Assembly (NCBI GenBank): GCA_021773035.1
Contig: JAJFKU010000052.1
Coordinates: 134,040 to 198,039 of the forward strand
DNA from: Woeseiaceae bacterium
Lineage (GTDB): Bacteria; Pseudomonadota; Gammaproteobacteria; Steroidobacterales; Woeseiaceae
DNA length: 64,000 bases
Reading direction: 5' to 3'
Shown here: in pieces, positions 16,213 through 25,389 of the stretch
Layout of the letters: every line of letters starts with the position of its first letter
How positions within the stretch are numbered: position 1 is the stretch's first letter
The notes under the pieces: generated by a model
Seen by the model: only the letters and a program-made list of their open reading frames with translations
Told to the model about the DNA's origin: nothing
Database searches by the model: none
Position numbers and translations under genes: made by a program

Positions 16213-18063
16213 TTAGAACATTTCGCTCGGACCCGGTGCATCATCACCGGGTTTCGAGCGGCTCTTGATGTAATCGCCTGTGACCATGTTTTCGTAGCTC
16301 TGTCCGGGCCCGACCATCGGGTATACCCCGGCGTCGCGGTCGATAATGACCTCCAGAAAAGCCGGGCCTTCAAAATCCATGAACTGACGAATTACGGCCG
16401 GTAGCTCGTCCTTGTTCTCAAGACGTTTGGCAAAACCGAAGCCGTCGGCCTCCGCCGCCTTGACAAAATCCTTGGCGTGCAGGGATTTATCGCTGCCCGA
16501 CATCCGGCCGTCGAAATACAGCTTCTGCCACTGCCGGACCATGCCGTCGCCGAAGTTATTCAGCACGATGACCTTGATCGGCTGGTTGTACGTGGTCGCA
16601 GTTTCGAGTTCGCCGATGTTCATGCGAATACTCGCATCGCCGTCGATATCGATAACGACTCTGTCCGGGCGGGCGAACTGTGCCCCGATAGCGGCGGGCA
16701 AACCGAAGCCCATCGTTCCCATGCTGCCGGACGTTAACCACAGCCGTGGTTCGCGAAAATCGAAGTATTGGGCGGCCCACATCTGGTGCTGGCCGACGCC
16801 GGTGGAAATGATTGCCTCGCCTTTCGAGTGTTTGTTGATTTCTTCTATAACCGCGTAGGGCTGAATCAGATCGCTGTCGCGATCGTAATTCAGTGCGTAG
16901 TCGCGCTTCAGAGCCGCGATCTCTGCGTGCCAGGTATCGAATGACTTTGCGAACTTGATGCGGCGCCCGTATTCCAGAATATCGTTCAGGTCGGTGTCGA
17001 GTACGCCGACGTTGTGCCAGTTAACGCGTTTCACCTTGCCGATCTCCGCCGAGTCCACATCGAACTGCGCGATATTTTTTACCCGTGGGCCAAACAGGGA
17101 AGGGTTACCAGCAACACGGTCATCGAAACGAGCGCCAACGGCGATCAGGAAGTCGCAGTCCTCGACGGCGTAGTTGGCCGACGCAACACCGTGCATGCCC
17201 AGCATATGCATGGCGAGCGGATGTTTGGTGTCGCTGGCGCCGAGGGCCATTAGCGTGGTCGTAACCGGGATCCCGTACTCGTTGGCAAAACGCCGCATTG
17301 CCTTGCTGGCGTTACCATTGATGACGCCGCCACCCGCGTAGATGAGCGGACGTTCCGATCCGGAAAGCATCGAATAAAAGCGCTCACAGGCCTCGACCGT
17401 CAGCTTGTTTTCGGTAACGGCGGCCAAGCGCCGCCGATAACCATGCAAAGGTAGAACGCCTTCCCCCTTGAACGTACCTTGCCAGTTCTGCACGTCTTTC
17501 GGTATATCAACGACTACAGGGCCGGGTCGGCCGGTACGGGCAAGTTCAAAGGCACTGCGGACGGTTTCCTCGAGTTGCTCAGGGTCGGTAACCAGGAATA
17601 CGTGTTTGGCGACTGCTCCCATGATGGCGGTAACCGGAGCTTCCTGAAAAGCGTCGGTACCGATGGCGGCTGTGGGTACCTGGCCGCAGATTACTACCAG
17701 CGGGACGGAGTCGGCCATGCTGTCGCGAACAGGTGTAACCGTGTTGGTCGCCCCGGGCCCCGATGTCACCATAACGACACCGACCCTGCCGCTCGCACGC
17801 GCGTAGCCCGCCGCCATAAATCCGGCGCCCTGCTCGTTGGCAGGAACGACAAGGTTCATCGATAAACTACCGTTCGTTTGCTGACGGCTGTCGTTGTAAC
17901 GGAATACGGCATCGTAAATCGGAAGTATAGCGCCCCCGCTATAGCCGAATATCGTGTCGACGCCTTCGTCTGCCAGCACTTGCACAACTGTTTCGGCGCC
18001 ACTCATTTCCTGCCCGGAGAGCGGATGCTTGTCTATCTGTGCCGTATTCGGCCGTTGTTTCAT
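16213..18063 (-). CDS. ilvB: acetolactate synthase large (catalytic) subunit
   Basis: This thiamine-diphosphate enzyme condenses two pyruvates, or pyruvate and 2-oxobutyrate, at the first common step of valine, leucine and isoleucine synthesis. The product is 616 residues from ATG 18063. The catalytic Glu lies in ANEQGAGFMAAGYARASG, the quinone-like FAD region includes ARFDDRVAGNPS, and the diphosphate and metal motif is GDASIRMNIGELETA. The N-terminal extension before SGAETVVQVL is about 20 residues. It is transcribed away from the small-subunit gene ilvN, with 156 bases between the starts, whereas ilvBN is normally one operon. It converges on the S9 peptidase with eight bases between the stops. 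Confidence 0.95.
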   Translation of the reverse strand: MKQRPNTAQIDKHPLSGQEMSGAETVVQVLADEGVDTIFGYSGGAILPIYDAVFRYNDSRQQTNGSLSMNLVVPANEQGAGFMAAGYARASGRVGVVMVTSGPGATNTVTPVRDSMADSVPLVVICGQVPTAAIGTDAFQEAPVTAIMGAVAKHVFLVTDPEQLEETVRSAFELARTGRPGPVVVDIPKDVQNWQGTFKGEGVLPLHGYRRRLAAVTENKLTVEACERFYSMLSGSERPLIYAGGGVINGNASKAMRRFANEYGIPVTTTLMALGASDTKHPLAMHMLGMHGVASANYAVEDCDFLIAVGARFDDRVAGNPSLFGPRVKNIAQFDVDSAEIGKVKRVNWHNVGVLDTDLNDILEYGRRIKFAKSFDTWHAEIAALKRDYALNYDRDSDLIQPYAVIEEINKHSKGEAIISTGVGQHQMWAAQYFDFREPRLWLTSGSMGTMGFGLPAAIGAQFARPDRVVIDIDGDASIRMNIGELETATTYNQPIKVIVLNNFGDGMVRQWQKLYFDGRMSGSDKSLHAKDFVKAAEADGFGFAKRLENKDELPAVIRQFMDFEGPAFLEVIIDRDAGVYPMVGPGQSYENMVTGDYIKSRSKPGDDAPGPSEMF

Positions 18064-18219
18064 GAGTTTTCTGTCTTACGCGTATTAAGGCCATTTTGCG
18101 CGAGTGTTTACTAATTTTTGAAGCATTGCAATACTGGACTCACTGCGCCACCATCCTTGATAAATACAAGCTATTTAGTTTCACCCGTAATCCTCTTCCG
18201 AGCTCAGGTCCGAACACTC
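18064..18219. promoter_or_regulatory. shared divergent ilvB / ilvN promoter region
   Basis: These 156 bases separate the start codons of the two acetolactate synthase subunits and must hold promoters in both directions. The DNA is AT-rich around 18095-18180. I see no obvious leader peptide rich in branched-chain codons and no attenuator hairpin, so a shared operator is the simplest way to keep the subunits balanced. Confidence 0.55.
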
Positions 18220-18741
18220 ATGCGACACGCAATATCGGTTCTCTTACAGAACGAAGTCGGCGCGCTTACACGCCTTACCGGCATGTTTTCGTCACGCAGT
18301 TACAACATCGAGTCGCTTAATGTTGCCCCGACTTACGACCCAAGGGTATCGCGTGTAACCCTGGTTGTATCCGGCTCCGATGCGGCAATTGCACAGTTGA
18401 ATGCGCAGCTCGCGAAGCTCATCGATGTGGTGAATATTCACGATATGACACTGGGTGAGCATTTCGAACGTGAGCTGGCGATCATAAAAATAAAGCTCGG
18501 CACCGGCGGTCTGGCGCGTGTGATGTCGCTGGCGAAGCGGTTCGGCGCCGAGATTCTCGATGAGGCCCAGATCAGCTGTACCGTGCAACTCACCGGTCGT
18601 GTAAAGGAGATTGATACCTTTGTCGCTGAGGCGGCGGACATTGGTGAAATTTCCGCGATCGCACGCAGCGGCACGGTTGCGGTATCGAAGGGCGAGGTAA
18701 CGCTGACGTCGTTTGATCGTCAGCATCTGCTGGTGGGTTAG
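18220..18741 (+). CDS. ilvN: acetolactate synthase small (regulatory) subunit
   Basis: The product is 173 residues from ATG 18220, chosen because MRHAISVLLQNEVGALTRLT is the usual family start; an in-frame ATG 102 bases upstream adds unrelated residues. An ACT domain at about 1-75 binds valine for feedback inhibition (MFSSRSYNIESLNVAPT, then SRVTLVVSG). The C-terminal half (RELAIIKIKL, then SCTVQLTGRVKEIDTFVA) activates the large subunit. It reads rightward into proB with only two bases between the genes, so it heads an ilvN-proB-proA-glpD transcription unit. Confidence 0.93.
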   Translation: MRHAISVLLQNEVGALTRLTGMFSSRSYNIESLNVAPTYDPRVSRVTLVVSGSDAAIAQLNAQLAKLIDVVNIHDMTLGEHFERELAIIKIKLGTGGLARVMSLAKRFGAEILDEAQISCTVQLTGRVKEIDTFVAEAADIGEISAIARSGTVAVSKGEVTLTSFDRQHLLVG

Positions 18742-18743
18742 CT

Positions 18744-19868
18744 GTGTCCGGGCTGGCGCTTTCGGACTATCGCCGACTGGTCGTCAAGGTTGGCTCATCG
18801 CTGCTCGTCGACAATCAGGGCCGATTGAATCGCGATTGGCTTGAGAAGCTGAGCGACGATGTTGCGGGTCTTGCGGCGGATGGCCACCAGGTAGTGATCG
18901 TTTCCTCGGGTGCGATCGCGATCGGTAGCCCGGTCCTCGGCATTAGTAAGCAGCGCGCCAGGCTTGAGGATTTACAGGCTGCAGCAGCGGCAGGCCAGAT
19001 TCAACTGGTGCACTCCTACCAGGAAGCACTCGCACGCCATCGTATTGCGGCGGCGCAGATATTGATGACACCCGACGATACTGAGGACCGGCGTCGCTTT
19101 TTGAATGCGCGCCGGACGTTTGGCAAGCTTCTCGAGCATTCGGTTATTCCGATCGTGAACGAGAACGATACGGTTGCAACGACGGAAATTCGCTACGGTG
19201 ACAACGATCGGCTCGCTGCCCGCATCGCCCAACTGGTGATGGCCGACGCGCTTGTGTTGTTGTCCGACGTCGATGGTTTTTATACGGCGGATCCGACAAA
19301 CAACAGCGATGCAAAGCATATCCCGACGGTACGTGCGATCACTGACGAAACATTATCTATGGCCGGAGAATCCCGGTCCGTCATTGGCAGCGGCGGAATG
19401 GTGACCAAAGTTCAGGCGGCTCGCATAGCGACACATGCAGGTTGCTCAACGATCATTGCCAGCGGCCTGATACCGAATCCATTGCAGGCGCTGGTCGATG
19501 GTGCGAGGTGCACGGTCTTTCAAGCCTCGGGAACACCGGCCGCAGCGAGAAAGCAGTGGCTGGCGGGCGTGCTCGAGGTGGCTGGGGAGCTGATTCTCGA
19601 CGACGGCGCAGCCCGGGCCTTACGCGCGGGCGGCAGTTTGTTGCCGGTCGGCGTTGCCGCCGTGGTCGGGAGTTTTCGGCGAGGAGACGCGGTTGCGTTG
19701 AAGACAAGCAGCGGTGACGAGATCGGACGCGGTCTCGCTGAGTACTCTGATGACGAGGCATTGCGCCTTGCCGGATGCCAGTCCGATCAGATTGAGCAGA
19801 CCCTGGGTTATCGCGGTCGCGCCGTGGTCGTGCATCGGGATGAGCTGGTATTGTTCGATCATGAGTGA
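18744..19868 (+). CDS. proB: glutamate 5-kinase
   Basis: ProB phosphorylates glutamate to gamma-glutamyl phosphate, the first step of proline synthesis. The product is 374 residues from GTG 18744. The amino acid kinase domain occupies about 1-260 (VVKVGSSLLVD at the phosphate loop, VIVSSGAIAIG, then NENDTVATTEIRYGDNDRL, and GSGGMVTKVQAA). The C-terminal PUA domain (about 280-374) is complete, as in E. coli ProB. It overlaps proA by eight bases and follows ilvN at once, so coupled translation with proA is likely. Confidence 0.95.
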   Translation: MSGLALSDYRRLVVKVGSSLLVDNQGRLNRDWLEKLSDDVAGLAADGHQVVIVSSGAIAIGSPVLGISKQRARLEDLQAAAAAGQIQLVHSYQEALARHRIAAAQILMTPDDTEDRRRFLNARRTFGKLLEHSVIPIVNENDTVATTEIRYGDNDRLAARIAQLVMADALVLLSDVDGFYTADPTNNSDAKHIPTVRAITDETLSMAGESRSVIGSGGMVTKVQAARIATHAGCSTIIASGLIPNPLQALVDGARCTVFQASGTPAAARKQWLAGVLEVAGELILDDGAARALRAGGSLLPVGVAAVVGSFRRGDAVALKTSSGDEIGRGLAEYSDDEALRLAGCQSDQIEQTLGYRGRAVVVHRDELVLFDHE

Positions 19869-21135
19869 CGACGACATAGATATTGTGGCGGCAATGACCG
19901 CCATCGGCCAGGCGGCTCGATCGGCAGCGACAGAGCTGGCAATGAGTGGCGCGCAACAACGTAATACGGCGCTGTCGGCAGCGGCTGCGACGGTGCGGGA
20001 ACGTGCTGCTGCTATACGTTCGGCCAATGAGATCGATCTGGCAGATGCGCGTCGCCGGGGTATGAGTGCTGCGATGCTCGATCGCCTCAGGCTTGACGAT
20101 GAGCGGATCGAGTCGATGGCGGCGGGTCTGGAGGCTATTCGTGAGCTGGCAGACCCGGTGGGCAGAGTCCTGGCAGAATGGGAGCGTCCCAACGGTCTTG
20201 CCATTCAGCGCATCGCCGTGCCACTGGGAGTAATCGGTATCGTCTATGAAAGCCGGCCGAACGTTACGGCTGACGCCGCTGGCCTGTGTCTGAAATCCGG
20301 TAACGCCGTCATTCTCAGGGGCGGATCCGAAAGCTTCAATTCAAGTCGGGAAATCCACGCGTGTATCAGCGCCGGGCTTGAGGTCGCAGAACTGCCGGTC
20401 GACAGTGTGCAGATGGTGCCGACTCGTGACAGGGCGGCAGTGGGTTTTCTTCTGTCGTCAATGGCCGCCTGGGTTGATGTCGTTGTGCCACGTGGCGGCA
20501 AGAACCTGATCAGGCGTGTGCAGGATGAGGCGCGTGTGCCGGTGATCGGCCACCTTGAGGGCATCTGTCATATTTACCTGCACGCGTCGGCAGATGCAAA
20601 AACTGCACGCGAAGTTACATTGAACGCCAAGATGCGCCGTACCGGTATCTGCGGCGCCGTGGAAACGATCCTCGTCGACCGTTGTGTCGCAGCCGAATTG
20701 CTGCCGGAGGTCTGTCGGACCTTGACGGAGGCGGGTTGCGAGATTCGCGGCGACGAAACCGTGACTGACCTTGTCGCCGCGGCCGTCCCGGCGTCGGTGG
20801 AAGACTGGACGAGCGAGTACCTCGACGCGATCGTTTCTGTTCGTGTTGTAGCGGGCATCAACGAAGCCGTTGAGCACATCAGACACTACGGGTCGGGGCA
20901 TACAGAAAGCATTATTGCCGACGATTCGGCAGCGGCGGAGCAGTTCCTGAGAGAGGTGGACAGCGCAATCGTTTTACACAACGCGTCAACACAGTTCGCG
21001 GACGGCGGCGAGTTCGGTATGGGCGCAGAAATCGGTATCGCCACCGGGCGCATTCATGCTCGCGGTCCGGTCGGTGCCGAGCAATTGACAAGCTACAAGT
21101 ACCTGGTTCGCGGTGACGGTCAGGTACGCCCCTGA
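19861..21135 (+). CDS. proA: glutamate-5-semialdehyde dehydrogenase
   Basis: ProA reduces gamma-glutamyl phosphate to glutamate semialdehyde with NADPH. The product is 424 residues from ATG 19861, where ATGAGTGA places the start inside the proB stop; the longer in-frame extension to 19714 merely reads through proB. The catalytic Cys is in NAKMRRTGICGAVETIL, and the nucleotide-binding turn includes GVIGIVYESRPNVTADAA. The length matches the family. The stop shares one base with the glpD start. Confidence 0.96.
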   Translation: MSDDDIDIVAAMTAIGQAARSAATELAMSGAQQRNTALSAAAATVRERAAAIRSANEIDLADARRRGMSAAMLDRLRLDDERIESMAAGLEAIRELADPVGRVLAEWERPNGLAIQRIAVPLGVIGIVYESRPNVTADAAGLCLKSGNAVILRGGSESFNSSREIHACISAGLEVAELPVDSVQMVPTRDRAAVGFLLSSMAAWVDVVVPRGGKNLIRRVQDEARVPVIGHLEGICHIYLHASADAKTAREVTLNAKMRRTGICGAVETILVDRCVAAELLPEVCRTLTEAGCEIRGDETVTDLVAAAVPASVEDWTSEYLDAIVSVRVVAGINEAVEHIRHYGSGHTESIIADDSAAAEQFLREVDSAIVLHNASTQFADGGEFGMGAEIGIATGRIHARGPVGAEQLTSYKYLVRGDGQVRP

Positions 21136-22724
21136 TGAGCGGCGAAGTACCCGCTTACGATGTCGCCGTCATTGGTGCCGGAGTGAACGGCGCCGGGATC
21201 GCGCGTGATGCGGCTTTGCGCGGATTGCGTGTTCTCGTTCTTGACAAGAATGATATGTGCAGCGGTACATCTGCCGTATCGAGTCGCCTGATTCATGGCG
21301 GCCTGCGTTATCTCGAGTACGGCGAGATTCCACTGGTCTACGAATCTCTGCACGAACGCCGTCGATTGCGACGCAATGCGGCTCATTTAGTCGAGCCGAT
21401 TCGCATCAGTATCCCTGTTTTTTCGGCTGCACGCCGTGGTCCGTGGCTTATTCGGCTCGGCATGATTGCCTATGACCTGCTGTCGCTGGGAAAGTCGATG
21501 CCCGGCCATGAGATGCTCAGCCGCGATCGCATCAGAAGCGAAGAACCCGGCATGTTGGACGACGGCCTGCTGGGGGCCGCGCGTTATTTCGATGCCCAGG
21601 TCACCTACGCGGAACGCCTGGTACTGGAGAATCTTCTCGCTGCACGTTCGGCAGGTGCGGAGATAAGGACTTACTGCGAGGTGCGGGAAATTCGAGCCTG
21701 CGACGGCAGAGTTGAAGCGCTTGCCTACGATGATAGTGATGGAAACAGAATTGAAGTGAAGGTGCAGTCCATAGTGAATGCATCTGGCCCCTGGGTTGAC
21801 GAAATACTAAAAACTGCTCCCCGCGTCGCAAAACGCTTCGTCGGTGGCACGAAAGGCAGCCACATTGTCGTTGGGCGTTTCAATGGCGCACCAGGCGATG
21901 CGTTCTACGTGGAGGCTGCAGCCGACGGCCGACCGTTTTTTATCATTCCCTGGAATGATCAGTTCCTGATCGGCACGACTGATATTCGCTACGAAGAGAG
22001 TCTCGACCATATTCGCGCGAGTCGCGCCGAGGTTGACTATTTGCTGGCGGAGACCAATCGTGTGTTTCCACAGGCCAACCTGACACGTGCGGATATTCAT
22101 TTCGCATACGCCGGGGTTCGTCCATTGCCGCACCGGGAGGCGGGACCCGAATCGGCGATAACGCGCCGCCATATTATCAAGGTGAACCGCAATATCGCGA
22201 AAGGCCTGATTTCGATTATCGGCGGCAAACTGACGACGTACCGAAATCTTGCTGAGCAGACGGTGGATAAGCTGGCCAGAGTTTTGCGTCGTAAGCTGCC
22301 CGGGTGCCGCACCCGAGATACGTTATTGCCCGGAGCGTGGGGTATCGAGCAGGCCCGGGAACAGCTCGCCGCGTCGGGTTTTCTGACCCCGGCCGGTCGC
22401 AAGAGATTGCTGGCAGTTTACGGTGGCCGCGCCGCAGATATCATAACGCTCGCTGCCAGCGATCCCGAACTACAGCAGGCGATGGGTGGTGAAGGTCGCT
22501 TGATTGCCGCTGAAGTTGTCTTCGTGATACGCGAAGAGTTTGCCAGTACGCTTGCCGATATCGTCTTCCGACGCATGATGATCGGTTTCGACGCCGACCA
22601 GGGTCGCTCGCTGTATGCCGAAATAGCGGCGCGCGCGGCGGCCGAGTTTGCCTGGACGAACGAGAAAACCGAGCGTGAAATTGCCGCCTTGATCGAATAT
22701 GCTGACTCGTTCCGAGTGACGTAG
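21135..22724 (+). CDS. glpD: aerobic glycerol-3-phosphate dehydrogenase
   Basis: This membrane-associated flavoenzyme oxidises glycerol-3-phosphate to dihydroxyacetone phosphate and passes electrons to quinone. The product is 529 residues from ATG 21135. The FAD-binding motif is AVIGAGVNGAGIARDAALRG, followed by SGTSAVSSRLIHGGLRYLE, a hallmark of the GlpD/GlpA family. It later has IGTTDIRYEE and AYAGVRPLPHRE. There is no glpK, glpF or glpR nearby. The one-base overlap with proA ties it to proline synthesis rather than a glycerol regulon, so it may be a housekeeping copy for lipid turnover. Confidence 0.94.
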   Translation: MSGEVPAYDVAVIGAGVNGAGIARDAALRGLRVLVLDKNDMCSGTSAVSSRLIHGGLRYLEYGEIPLVYESLHERRRLRRNAAHLVEPIRISIPVFSAARRGPWLIRLGMIAYDLLSLGKSMPGHEMLSRDRIRSEEPGMLDDGLLGAARYFDAQVTYAERLVLENLLAARSAGAEIRTYCEVREIRACDGRVEALAYDDSDGNRIEVKVQSIVNASGPWVDEILKTAPRVAKRFVGGTKGSHIVVGRFNGAPGDAFYVEAAADGRPFFIIPWNDQFLIGTTDIRYEESLDHIRASRAEVDYLLAETNRVFPQANLTRADIHFAYAGVRPLPHREAGPESAITRRHIIKVNRNIAKGLISIIGGKLTTYRNLAEQTVDKLARVLRRKLPGCRTRDTLLPGAWGIEQAREQLAASGFLTPAGRKRLLAVYGGRAADIITLAASDPELQQAMGGEGRLIAAEVVFVIREEFASTLADIVFRRMMIGFDADQGRSLYAEIAARAAAEFAWTNEKTEREIAALIEYADSFRVT

Positions 22725-22773
22725 CCCCGGCTATATGTCACGGGGATACATACGTCTCTACTCGAGCACTCAG

Positions 22774-25014
22774 ATGATCAAGATTATCCGTTGCCTGGTG
22801 TGCGTTGGCCTTCTGCTGGCCTGTGCACCGGCGCTGTTGCCCAATGTTCATGCTCAGTTGGCGGATGCCGCCTCTGACGGCAGTTCTCGACCCAGAATTG
22901 GTCTGGTACTGGGCGGCGGTGGTGCTCGCGGCGCCGCTCACATCGGCGTCCTCAAGGAGCTGGAGCGCCTGCAGATACCGATCGATGCGATTGCCGGCAC
23001 CAGCATGGGGGCGATCGTCGGCGGTCTTTACGCAACGGGAGTCGACGCCTGGGAGCTCGAACAGCTGGTGGGTTCACTCGACTGGGCTGCAGCCCTGACC
23101 GATACGCCGGACAGGGAAGATTTGAGTTTTCGTCGCAAGCAGGACGACCGCGAGTTTCCGATCAATTTTGAGCTCGGCATACGCGGTAGCAAGCTGTTGC
23201 TGCCCAAAGGCGTGATTCAGGGGCAGAAACTCGACCTGTTACTCCGTGAGTTAACGCTGCGAGCATCGAACATCTCGGATTTTAACGATTTACCCACTCC
23301 GTTTCGGGCGATAGCATCTGACATCGTTGCGGGCGAGGCCGTGGTGCTTGGCAGCGGTGACCTGGCGCACGCCATTCGTGCCAGCATGTCCGTTCCCGGC
23401 GCCTTTGCGCCGGTGCGGATAGATGGTCGCCTGTTGGTGGATGGCGGGCTCATCGGCAACCTGCCGATCGACGTCATGAAGACAATGGGCGTCGACATTA
23501 TTATCGCTGTCGATGTCGAGTTTCCGCTCTATAAGTCCGAGGAATTGAGTTCTGTCGTAACGATTTCGGAGCAGATGTTGACGATTCTGATTCGCAAGGA
23601 AACGCTGCGTCAGATCGATACGCTTGCCGAGTCCGATGTGCTCATCAGGCCGGAACTCGGTGTGTTTGCGTCAACCAATTTCGCGGAAATCGTGCAAACG
23701 ATAGAACCGGGCCAGAAGGCTGCATTGGAGCAGGCGGAGAGCCTGAGGGCGTACTCCCTTGGTGACGTCGAGTGGCAGGCCTATCGTGAGCAGAGGAAAC
23801 TTCCGTCGAGTAACGAACAGCGGCTGGCATTCGTGCGCGTGGTGCACGACGATAAGCTCGCTCCCGAAGTCCTGGAGTCGAGATTGAGTGTTGAGGCCGG
23901 TGATGTAATCAGGCCCGATGTGCTGGCGCTGAACGCGAACAGGCTCTACGGTCTACAGCTGTACGAGCATGTTGAGTATCGTCTTGTTAACGACGATTCC
24001 GGTACCGGCGTCGAGTACCGGGCGACACCGAAAAGCTGGGGGCCCAATTTTCTGCAATTCGGCGTATCGCTGGAGGATGATTTCGACGGCTCGACCGCTT
24101 TCAATCTGGCAACTCGGATGACGAGGGCCGGACTCAATAAGCTGGGCGCGGAATGGCGCACCGACCTGCAGCTGGGAACTGACCCGGCGGTGTTGACGGA
24201 GTTCTATCAGCCGCTGAGCTTTGACTCTCGCTGGTTTGTCGCACCGCGGCTGGAGATTCGGCAGTCGAATCTGGATGCTTTCTCGATGAGCAGCGCGGTT
24301 GCGCGCTATCGCGTGTCCGAAGGAGACCTGAGCCTCGATATTGGTCGCGAGTTGGGAACCGTCGGTGAATTCCGGATAGGTGCCTATCGCGGCGGCGGTG
24401 CTGCCCGTGTAAAGCTCGGTGATAGCGCACTACCGGATATCGAGTTCGAAACTGGCGGTATGTTTGCCCGCCTGCGTATTGATAGTGTAGATAACTCCCG
24501 ATTCCCGCGTAGTGGAACGCTGGCGGATGTTCGCTGGAATGTGTCTCGTCCGGGATTCGGTGCCGATAACAAGTTCGATACGATTGAAAGCGAGTTTGCG
24601 CAAACGTGGAGCCGCGGCAAAAACAGCCTGCAGGTGGGGCTCAGTTATGCAACGACGCTGAATTCGGACACGACGGTGCAGGACTTTTTTCCGCTCGGTG
24701 GTTTTCTGCGCTTGTCCGGCCTCGAGCGTGGTGAAATAAGCGGACCTCATGCGGCGCTTGCAAGGCTCGTTTACTATCGGCAGGTTGGCGATACCACCGG
24801 CGGGCTTTTTGAAACACCGATCTACCTCGGAATGTCCGCAGAGGCGGGCAATGTCTGGGGCCGGAGAAGCGAGATCGACTTCGATACGATGCAGTTGAGC
24901 GGCAGCATCTTCGCCGGCCTGGACTCTTATCTGGGTCCGGTCTATCTGGCGGCCGGTTTTGCAGAGGACGGGCAGTCGAACTTCTATCTTTTCATAGGTT
25001 CGCCGCCTCGCTAA
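22774..25014 (+). CDS. patatin-like phospholipase with BamA-type barrel (type Vd / PlpD-like)
   Basis: The product is 746 residues. I chose ATG 22774 because a signal peptide begins there (MIKIIRCLVCVGLLLACAPA). The patatin domain (about 45-300) has the oxyanion loop LGGGGARGAAHIGVLKEL, nucleophile Ser77 in GTSMGAIVGG and the catalytic Asp223 in LLVDGGLIGNLP. A POTRA-like segment (about 350-420) follows, then a 16-strand surface-antigen/BamA-type barrel to the end. This is the layout of PlpD of Pseudomonas, in which the lipase is secreted through its own barrel. Likely substrates are membrane phospholipids. It sits 49 bases after glpD, and a short hairpin in that gap lacks a T tract. Confidence 0.92.
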   Translation: MIKIIRCLVCVGLLLACAPALLPNVHAQLADAASDGSSRPRIGLVLGGGGARGAAHIGVLKELERLQIPIDAIAGTSMGAIVGGLYATGVDAWELEQLVGSLDWAAALTDTPDREDLSFRRKQDDREFPINFELGIRGSKLLLPKGVIQGQKLDLLLRELTLRASNISDFNDLPTPFRAIASDIVAGEAVVLGSGDLAHAIRASMSVPGAFAPVRIDGRLLVDGGLIGNLPIDVMKTMGVDIIIAVDVEFPLYKSEELSSVVTISEQMLTILIRKETLRQIDTLAESDVLIRPELGVFASTNFAEIVQTIEPGQKAALEQAESLRAYSLGDVEWQAYREQRKLPSSNEQRLAFVRVVHDDKLAPEVLESRLSVEAGDVIRPDVLALNANRLYGLQLYEHVEYRLVNDDSGTGVEYRATPKSWGPNFLQFGVSLEDDFDGSTAFNLATRMTRAGLNKLGAEWRTDLQLGTDPAVLTEFYQPLSFDSRWFVAPRLEIRQSNLDAFSMSSAVARYRVSEGDLSLDIGRELGTVGEFRIGAYRGGGAARVKLGDSALPDIEFETGGMFARLRIDSVDNSRFPRSGTLADVRWNVSRPGFGADNKFDTIESEFAQTWSRGKNSLQVGLSYATTLNSDTTVQDFFPLGGFLRLSGLERGEISGPHAALARLVYYRQVGDTTGGLFETPIYLGMSAEAGNVWGRRSEIDFDTMQLSGSIFAGLDSYLGPVYLAAGFAEDGQSNFYLFIGSPPR

Positions 25015-25020
25015 TCGGGG

Positions 25021-25389
25021 CTAGCGCGTTAGCTTTTCCAGTACCTGGGTCGGCGTGTCGCTTGCACGGTAATAACCGTGTCGTTTCGCGATGTCCTCAT
25101 AGGCGTTATCACGTTCTGCTTCAGTGGCATACCAGTGCAATCGCTCCCAGTCGTCGCCGAGAATGTTTCTCAGCGTATCGCCAGCAGGCAATGACACTCG
25201 AATTCCAAAGCGCTGTTCTTTACCGGCAATTGTTGGGTCGACCAGATTGTGTTGATGGCAATAGTCCACTGTTGCTCCCGTATTTGGAATGTGTTGCCGT
25301 GCCAGTATACCGAAAGTGAGCAGTTCATAGTTATCCGGATCCGTTATGACGGCCGCGGTCGGCGGCACCTTCGCGATCCGCCCAACCAA
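25021..25389 (-). CDS. small hypothetical protein
   Basis: The product has up to 122 residues, starting at TTG 25389 or GTG 25368; no ATG is available. It overlaps the 3' end of the kinase gene by up to 59 bases in the same direction, which suggests translational coupling. The sequence is soluble-looking, with conserved-looking patches (DYCHQHNLVDP, GDDWERLHWYAT, IAKRHGYYRASD), rich in His, Trp and Tyr. I recognise no family and see no signal peptide or helix for a membrane. It may work with the kinase beside it. Confidence 0.6.
   Translation of the reverse strand: MVGRIAKVPPTAAVITDPDNYELLTFGILARQHIPNTGATVDYCHQHNLVDPTIAGKEQRFGIRVSLPAGDTLRNILGDDWERLHWYATEAERDNAYEDIAKRHGYYRASDTPTQVLEKLTR

Noticed and set aside
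18064-18219. Attenuator with a branched-chain leader peptide in the ilv divergent region
   Set aside because: No short frame rich in Leu, Val or Ile codons followed by alternative hairpins could be made out.
22725-22745. Hairpin CCCCG...CGGGG after glpD as a terminator
   Set aside because: The stem is short and not followed by a T tract, and the next gene is close and in the same direction.
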